DNA of 64,000 nt from CAYJEQ01 sp964371155 (GTDB lineage Bacteria > Bacillota > Clostridia > Oscillospirales > Ruminococcaceae): assembly GCA_964371155.1 (NCBI GenBank), contig CAYJLI010000004.1, forward strand, positions 18,461 through 82,460. The letters run 5' to 3'. Position 1 is the stretch's first letter, and every line of letters begins with the position of its first letter. A model generated the notes under the pieces. That model was given only the letters and a program-made list of their open reading frames with translations, ran no database searches and was not told the DNA's origin. The position numbers and the translations under genes are program-made. Positions 59,634-64,000 of the stretch are shown here, one piece after another.

Positions 59634-61229
59634 CTAATATGCTATTGCGACACCGTCGCGCCTTGGGTCTGCCGCACCCTCTATACCGCATTCTGTGTAT
59701 AAAACCCCCTGTACTCCACCCATCTTCATATCTAAGTCAAGCACTTTTTCGGTTTCGTGCCCCATTTCTCGGAGCTTTTCTGCGGTTTCTTCGGGGATAA
59801 GCCCCTCGTACACTATTTTATCTTTTACATTTTCAGTAATTCTTGGGGAAGATATAGCATCATATATATTCATTTCATGGTCAATAAGTTTTGATATAAC
59901 CTGAGCTACATTACAAATAATTCTTTCGCCACCTGGTGAACCTAAAATTGCAAAGGGCTTATTATCTTTGCATATTATTGTGGGTGCCATGGTGCTGAGT
60001 GGCTTTTTGCAACTTTCCACTGCATTTATATTTCCTTTTATCACTGAAAAATCCGCCATGGTGTCATTTAGTATAAATCCTGTGCCTTTTGGAATTCTGC
60101 ATGCACCACAGAAATGGTTTATCGTTTTTGTCACAGCGACTAAATTGCCTTCTTCATCACCAATGGAGTAATGAGTAGTGTCGGCATGTTCATAGTCCCA
60201 TGGGTCAACAAGCTTAACCGCCTGTGATTTATGCTGTGATATGCTTCTTGCTGTCTCTTCGGCATAACTTTTACTTGTAAGACCGCTGACGGGCACTTTG
60301 TAAAAATCACCATCCGCCATATATTTTGCCCTGTCGGCATAAACCTTTTTAAATGTTTCCGAAAACACATGAAGGTATTCGGGACTGTTTATTTCGAGTG
60401 AGGGTATATCGAAATTTTCCAAAATGTTGAGAGTTTGCACTATGTGCACACCGCCCGAGCTTGGGAGTCCCATTGTGTATATGTCATGCCCTCTATAACT
60501 TCCGCTCACACATTCCCTTACTTTCACTTCATACTCACTCAAATCTTCTTTTGTAAGTATTCCGCCATCGTTTTGGACACATTCAATGATTTTATCAGCA
60601 ATTTCGCCCTTATAAAAAGCATCCCTGCCTTCTTTGGCTATTTTTCTAAGTGTTTTTGCAAGGTCTGTATTTTTGCAAATTTTGCCTTCTTCAATTGAGT
60701 TGTTTTCAAAATACACTTTTATGCTTTCGGCGTCGTCCACCATATATTTTTTATAATCACAAAAATGCTTTTCCATCAGTTTTGTGACTACAAAGCCATT
60801 TTCGCTGAGCTCTGCGGCAGGCTCTATAACTTCTTCTCTGCTCATTGTGCCAAATTGCTCGAGGGCATATAAAAGACCTGCTACTTCCCCTGGTGTAGCC
60901 ACTGATTTGCCGCCGATTTGATTTTCCTTATTTACTACTTTGCCATCTATATCGTAATTCCAGATATCTTCATTACTGTTTTTAGGTGCTATTTCTCTGA
61001 AATCGATTACAATAGGTATTTCACTGTCCTTAGTTTTTATGAGCATGAAGCCACCGCCACCCACTCCTGAGGTGCTTGGTTCACAAACTCCAAGCGCAAA
61101 TCCTGCCGCCACCGCCGCATCGACTGCGTTACCTCCGGATTGTAGAATATCGAGCGCTATCTTCGACGCCTCTATTCTTGCCGTGGATACGACTGCATTT
61201 ATCCCTACTGCTTTAACTCGTGTCTTCAT
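59634..61229 (-). CDS. Gamma-glutamyltransferase family protein, first copy, no signal peptide
   Basis: This 531-residue Ntn hydrolase has GGNAVDAAVAAGFALG, SGVGGGGFMLIKT, GLPSSGGVHIVQT and the autoprocessing site ADTTHYSIGDEEGN with catalytic Thr. It lacks an export signal. It cleaves or transfers gamma-glutamyl groups, as judged by family. It is the first gene after the sigma-54 promoter at 61274-61289, with a leader of about 35 nt and GGGGTAAG ahead of the ATG, and it is 10 nt before alr. Confidence 0.92.
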   Translation of the reverse strand: MKTRVKAVGINAVVSTARIEASKIALDILQSGGNAVDAAVAAGFALGVCEPSTSGVGGGGFMLIKTKDSEIPIVIDFREIAPKNSNEDIWNYDIDGKVVNKENQIGGKSVATPGEVAGLLYALEQFGTMSREEVIEPAAELSENGFVVTKLMEKHFCDYKKYMVDDAESIKVYFENNSIEEGKICKNTDLAKTLRKIAKEGRDAFYKGEIADKIIECVQNDGGILTKEDLSEYEVKVRECVSGSYRGHDIYTMGLPSSGGVHIVQTLNILENFDIPSLEINSPEYLHVFSETFKKVYADRAKYMADGDFYKVPVSGLTSKSYAEETARSISQHKSQAVKLVDPWDYEHADTTHYSIGDEEGNLVAVTKTINHFCGACRIPKGTGFILNDTMADFSVIKGNINAVESCKKPLSTMAPTIICKDNKPFAILGSPGGERIICNVAQVISKLIDHEMNIYDAISSPRITENVKDKIVYEGLIPEETAEKLREMGHETEKVLDLDMKMGGVQGVLYTECGIEGAADPRRDGVAIAY

Positions 61230-61273
61230 AAGCTTACCCCGTTCATTGCAAAATGTTTGTTGTAAAACATATA

Positions 61274-61289
61274 AGCAAGTAGCGTGCCA
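61274..61289 (-). promoter_or_regulatory. Sigma-54 (-24/-12) promoter of the ggt-dpp operon
   Basis: The minus strand reads TGGCACGCTACTTGCT, with GG at 61288-61287 and GC at 61276-61275, 12 bp apart. This matches the RpoN consensus fully. The start point should be near 61264. Confidence 0.9.
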
Positions 61290-61326
61290 AAGTTGATTTT
61301 AGAGCTTAAAATCACTATTTTTGTTT

Positions 61327-61446
61327 ATTGTGACAATAAATCAAATATTGTTTTAATTATTATTAATATATTAATGTATTGTTAAGCGATGGCGAAATAA
61401 TACAATTGATACAATTAATACTGTTTATACACTTAGATTGTACAAT
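61327..61446. promoter_or_regulatory. Cluster of ATTGT-type palindromes, candidate enhancer sites
   Basis: ATTGTGACAAT (61327-61337), two ACAATT elements in 61402-61416 and ATTGTACAAT (61437-61446) share one half-site. They lie about 65, 140-150 and 175-180 bp upstream of the predicted start. The regulator encoded next to them is the likely binder. Confidence 0.45.
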
Positions 61447-61473
61447 TAACATTAAGCAATTAGGAAAATTTAA

Positions 61474-61513
61474 TTGCCATACTCACCGGACATATGTCGG
61501 GTAAATATGGCAA
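61474..61513 (-). terminator. Terminator after the sigma-54 activator gene
   Basis: TTGCCATA (61474-61481) and TATGGCAA (61506-61513) enclose a second stem around GACATATGTC. It begins 12 bp after the regulator's stop and is followed by a TTAAATTTT stretch. It insulates the operon, leaving it to the sigma-54 promoter. Confidence 0.7.
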
Positions 61514-61525
61514 TAGAATAATTTA

Positions 61526-63538
61526 TTATGAAAGCTTATCCATACCTTTCTGGGTTAGCTTCGTGCCTGCACGCCCTTTGGATATTATAAGCAGGTCCCT
61601 CTCTGCAAGACTAAGAAGTATCTTTCTCACTTCCTGCTCACCCTTAAATATATTTTGCTCGGAAAGTTTTTGAGCAATACTCTTTCTTCCTACTTTTTTA
61701 TTATGTTGACTTTCAGTAAGTATAATTTTCATTATATATTCTTCAATTTCTTCCTGCGTATTTACCTTGCTCACAGATATTTTCTGTGCATCGGGTGGTT
61801 TAGGAGAATTCATATTCATGCTTGAGGGAAGGTCATCCATTGTAATAATTGGTTTGTTAATAAAATTAAGGTATTCAAAGCAGTTTCTCAGCTCTCTTAT
61901 GTTTCCATCCCAATCATAGTTTATAAAAAACTCCCTTACCTGCTCGGATAAATTTATACGAACCCCTGTTTTAAGACAAAAATTATCAAATATTTGTATC
62001 ACATCCCTCTCCCTATATCTTAGGGGAGGAATAATAAGTGGCAATACACAGAGCCTATAATACAAATCTTTTCTAAAAAGACCTTTTTCAACCTGTCTTT
62101 TTAAATCTACATTTGTTGCCGCAACCACCCTCACATCAACCTTTATAATCGTATTGCCGCCAACTCTTGAAACTTCTTTTTCCTGCAAAACTCTAAGCAG
62201 TCTGTTCTGCAGATGGAGCGGTATTTCACCAATTTCATCTAAAAAGAGGGTTCCGCCGTCCGCCACTTCAAACAATCCCTTTTTACCGCCTTTTTTTGCA
62301 CCTGTAAATGCACCGTCCTCATAGCCGAAAAATTCACTCTCGAGTAAGTTTTCAGGAACGGAAGCGCAGTTTATAGCAACGAATTGTTTATCCTTGCGCA
62401 TTGAATTAGAATGTATTACATGGGCAAAAAGCTCTTTTCCTGTACCGCTTTCCCCATGAATTAAAACTGAGGATTCATTTAACGCCATCTTTAAGCAAAG
62501 CTCTTTTAGCTCTTTCATCACTTTGCTTTCACCAACAATATCACTTATGCTATATTTAGTTATATGCCCAAGCTCGAGTGCAGCTTTACTGTGTTTATTA
62601 ATTTTTTTCCTAACAGTTTCAAGCTCTCTTAATATGATGATGCCCATATCATCATTTGCAGTTTTAAGTCTATTTAGTACATTGCAGATGAGCACATGAT
62701 CATTTACGGTGATTATACGCTCATGACCTGTTTTTACTGAAGAGGGGTCGATGGATAAAATTTCATATACGGATTTATTTATAACATCCTCATAGCTTTT
62801 TCCGATCCATTTTAGCGAAGTATTTGAGCAGTCCTTGATTTTATCGCTTTTATCAGTCATAATAACGCCTTCATCAAGATTTTCAAATAATGTCTTTATC
62901 ACATTATCCTGCACTACATTTTTATTAACCACATCGGAAAAGCTCTCGATTGAGCTGTGATTATCAGCACAATAAGCAGCAATTTTTTGAGCATATTTCT
63001 TTTCTGATAATTTGAAATGCAGGATAATCTCCCAATATAGCTGTACATCTATAATGGTGTCATAAATGTTTATTATCGGGGAGTCTATATTAGGGCAAGC
63101 GCCCTCTTCTCCTTGAGTGATAATAAAGTCAACCTCTTTGAGCGCCCCTTTAAACTGCGGATAATAAGGGTATAAAATCAAATCAGTTCTGCCATGCTTA
63201 TATACTAAGTTCATGCTTTCTTGCGCCGTCTTTGGCCCAACATTTACGATATAAGCCGTAGAATTATAGGGGACTTGTTCTAAATTAATAAGACCTCTTG
63301 GATGAATATCTTTTATAACCTTTAATATTTTTGCATTTTGTGGTATATACTCTTTACATTCTTTAATAATTTCAAAATCAGAAAGCAGTATTAAATCATA
63401 CTGCGATAATTTAGCGATTTGAGGAGATGTTGAAGTGATATTTTCAATATCTATATCATTACCAAAAAAGCTTTTTACATCTTCTCTGTATGTATCTCCT
63501 ATTTCCTTACTGATAGTGACTATAATTAGCTTATTCAT
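61526..63538 (-). CDS. Sigma-54-dependent activator with N-terminal sensor, PAS, AAA+ and winged-helix tail
   Basis: This 670-residue protein has an unassigned N-terminal sensor region (1-200) with Rossmann-like strands, loosely resembling PrpR-type ligand domains, and a PAS domain at about 210-310. The AAA+ domain follows with Walker A GESGTGKE (362-369), GAFTGA (409-414) and Walker B TLFLDEIGE. The C-terminus (about 595-670) looks like a winged helix and not the usual Fis helix-turn-helix. It probably senses a metabolite and switches on the ggt-dpp operon, whose perfect -24/-12 promoter starts about 240 bp after its stop. The start is ATG with AAAGGA upstream. Confidence 0.92.
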   Translation of the reverse strand: MNKLIIVTISKEIGDTYREDVKSFFGNDIDIENITSTSPQIAKLSQYDLILLSDFEIIKECKEYIPQNAKILKVIKDIHPRGLINLEQVPYNSTAYIVNVGPKTAQESMNLVYKHGRTDLILYPYYPQFKGALKEVDFIITQGEEGACPNIDSPIINIYDTIIDVQLYWEIILHFKLSEKKYAQKIAAYCADNHSSIESFSDVVNKNVVQDNVIKTLFENLDEGVIMTDKSDKIKDCSNTSLKWIGKSYEDVINKSVYEILSIDPSSVKTGHERIITVNDHVLICNVLNRLKTANDDMGIIILRELETVRKKINKHSKAALELGHITKYSISDIVGESKVMKELKELCLKMALNESSVLIHGESGTGKELFAHVIHSNSMRKDKQFVAINCASVPENLLESEFFGYEDGAFTGAKKGGKKGLFEVADGGTLFLDEIGEIPLHLQNRLLRVLQEKEVSRVGGNTIIKVDVRVVAATNVDLKRQVEKGLFRKDLYYRLCVLPLIIPPLRYRERDVIQIFDNFCLKTGVRINLSEQVREFFINYDWDGNIRELRNCFEYLNFINKPIITMDDLPSSMNMNSPKPPDAQKISVSKVNTQEEIEEYIMKIILTESQHNKKVGRKSIAQKLSEQNIFKGEQEVRKILLSLAERDLLIISKGRAGTKLTQKGMDKLS

Positions 63539-63692
63539 TATAGAGTCCTTTCTTAACAGGATTTAAAATCATCAAAACATCTCATCAGTAGCGATAATTT
63601 TAGTAGCGGGATATTTTATATACTTCTTTACATCTACGGTGATGAAAAATATATGTGAGAACTGCATTAAGCCATTGAAATTGGATAATTTT

Positions 63693-63806
63693 ATAAAATA
63701 AATTTAGATTTTAAACGGGTAGTTTCATTTACTACCTTATTAAAATAATCATATCATAAAATTTATTTTATAACAATAATTAAAATATCTATGCAATTAT
63801 TGTTAT
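63693..63806. repeat. Adjacent large inverted repeats
   Basis: ATAAAATAAATTT (63693-63705) is the exact inverse of AAATTTATTTTAT (63759-63771) and encloses a GGTAGT/ACTACC hairpin. Next to it ATAACAATAATT (63770-63781) is the exact inverse of AATTATTGTTAT (63795-63806). Confidence 0.65.
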
Positions 63807-63860
63807 GAATTAAGCCTTACTGCTACTTATACTATTCATTTGTAGCATATTAGATAGTGA

Positions 63861-63901
63861 AAAAAGGTGTGGCGAAATGAGAGTTTCGCCACACCTTTTT
63901 T
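63861..63901. terminator. Strong bidirectional terminator
   Basis: AAAAAGGTGTGGCGAAA and TTTCGCCACACCTTTTT form a perfect 17-bp stem with a short loop and T-runs on either strand. It ends the leftward gene that enters from the window edge. Confidence 0.88.
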
Positions 63902-63949
63902 GTTTTATCATAATATTAATTTTATTATTGGAATATAAGAAAACCCTAA

Positions 63950-64000
63950 TTAGCTAAAATTCTTAGAAACAGATATGCATTCAAGTACGCCATCTTTTTC
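63950..64000 (-). CDS. C-terminal end of an unidentified gene, cut by window edge
   Basis: From the window edge the minus strand reads 16 codons without a stop (EKDGVLECISVSKNFS) and then TAA at 63952-63950. The strong terminator just downstream supports a real gene end. The fragment is too short to name. Confidence 0.4.
   Translation of the reverse strand, partial: EKDGVLECISVSKNFS

Larger units (their letters stand above)
63539..63949. other. Gene-free region upstream of the sigma-54 activator
   Basis: This 411-bp AT-rich stretch carries the palindrome cluster at 63693-63806 and a terminator at 63861-63901, both listed separately. No promoter for the activator gene stands out. Confidence 0.5.

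Overview
This is a 64 kb chromosomal window from a low-GC Gram-positive bacterium, most likely a spore-forming member of Clostridia (Bacillota). The evidence is the dcw cluster of the mDAP peptidoglycan type, the ylxM-ffh-rpsP-khpA-rimM-trmD block, an HPr with both phosphorylation sites, a SpoIVFA/SpoIVFB-like pair next to the clostridial radical-SAM/DUF2344 pair, strong AGGAGG-type ribosome binding sites, and frequent TTG and GTG starts. One 100-N scaffold gap, flanked by an exact 55-bp duplication, points to a short-read assembly. I see no rRNA, tRNA, CRISPR array, insertion sequence or prophage.

Layout. 1-5 kb: a truncated lipoprotein, a large surface-anchored protein and a DegV protein. 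5.3-9.3 kb: a ChrB-N-like protein, a sigma-54 activator, a textbook -24/-12 promoter and an aromatic amino acid lyase homologue that lacks the Ala-Ser-Gly triad from which the MIO cofactor forms. 9.5-24.1 kb: the division and wall cluster mraZ-rsmH-ftsL-PBP-murE-murF-mraY-ftsW-murG-murA-ftsQ-ftsZ, starting with a sigma-A promoter and MraZ boxes at 10-bp period; murD, murC, murB and ftsA are absent. 24.3-25.5 kb: a ferredoxin-type aldo/keto reductase broken only by the assembly gap. 25.7-30.2 kb: SRP, ribosome and tRNA-modification genes plus a DUF554 membrane protein. 30.2-31.0 kb: an intergenic array of 142-bp tandem repeats full of palindromes, then ptsH. 31.5-35.5 kb: SpoIVFA/SpoIVFB-like proteins, a B12-type radical SAM protein and a DUF2344 protein.

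35.6-47.7 kb: a two-component system, divergent from a compact type VII secretion (T7SS) locus. The locus contains a membrane protein with a coiled coil and three GxW repeats, an FHA-EssC ATPase, an EsaB/YukD ubiquitin-like protein, five WXG100-size proteins, one longer WXG100-like protein with a Gly-rich tail, and a stand-alone receiver domain with Ser at the phospho-Asp position. EssA, EssB and EsaA are not recognisable. 47.8-49.9 kb: argG and ogt on the minus strand.

50.1-63.5 kb: a minus-strand catabolic unit. A sigma-54 activator precedes a second textbook -24/-12 promoter that reads into ggt-alr-M20 amidohydrolase-ggt-dppA-dppB-dppCD(fusion)-dppF. The gene content suggests import of peptides by the ABC transporter and intracellular cleavage of gamma-glutamyl bonds, with a racemase and an amidohydrolase acting on the products. 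The substrate is not established by sequence.

The strongest candidates for something undescribed are the MIO-less lyase under its own sigma-54 switch, the sigma-54-controlled double-GGT/racemase/amidohydrolase/peptide-transport operon, and the reduced T7SS locus with its pseudo-receiver and GxW-repeat membrane protein.
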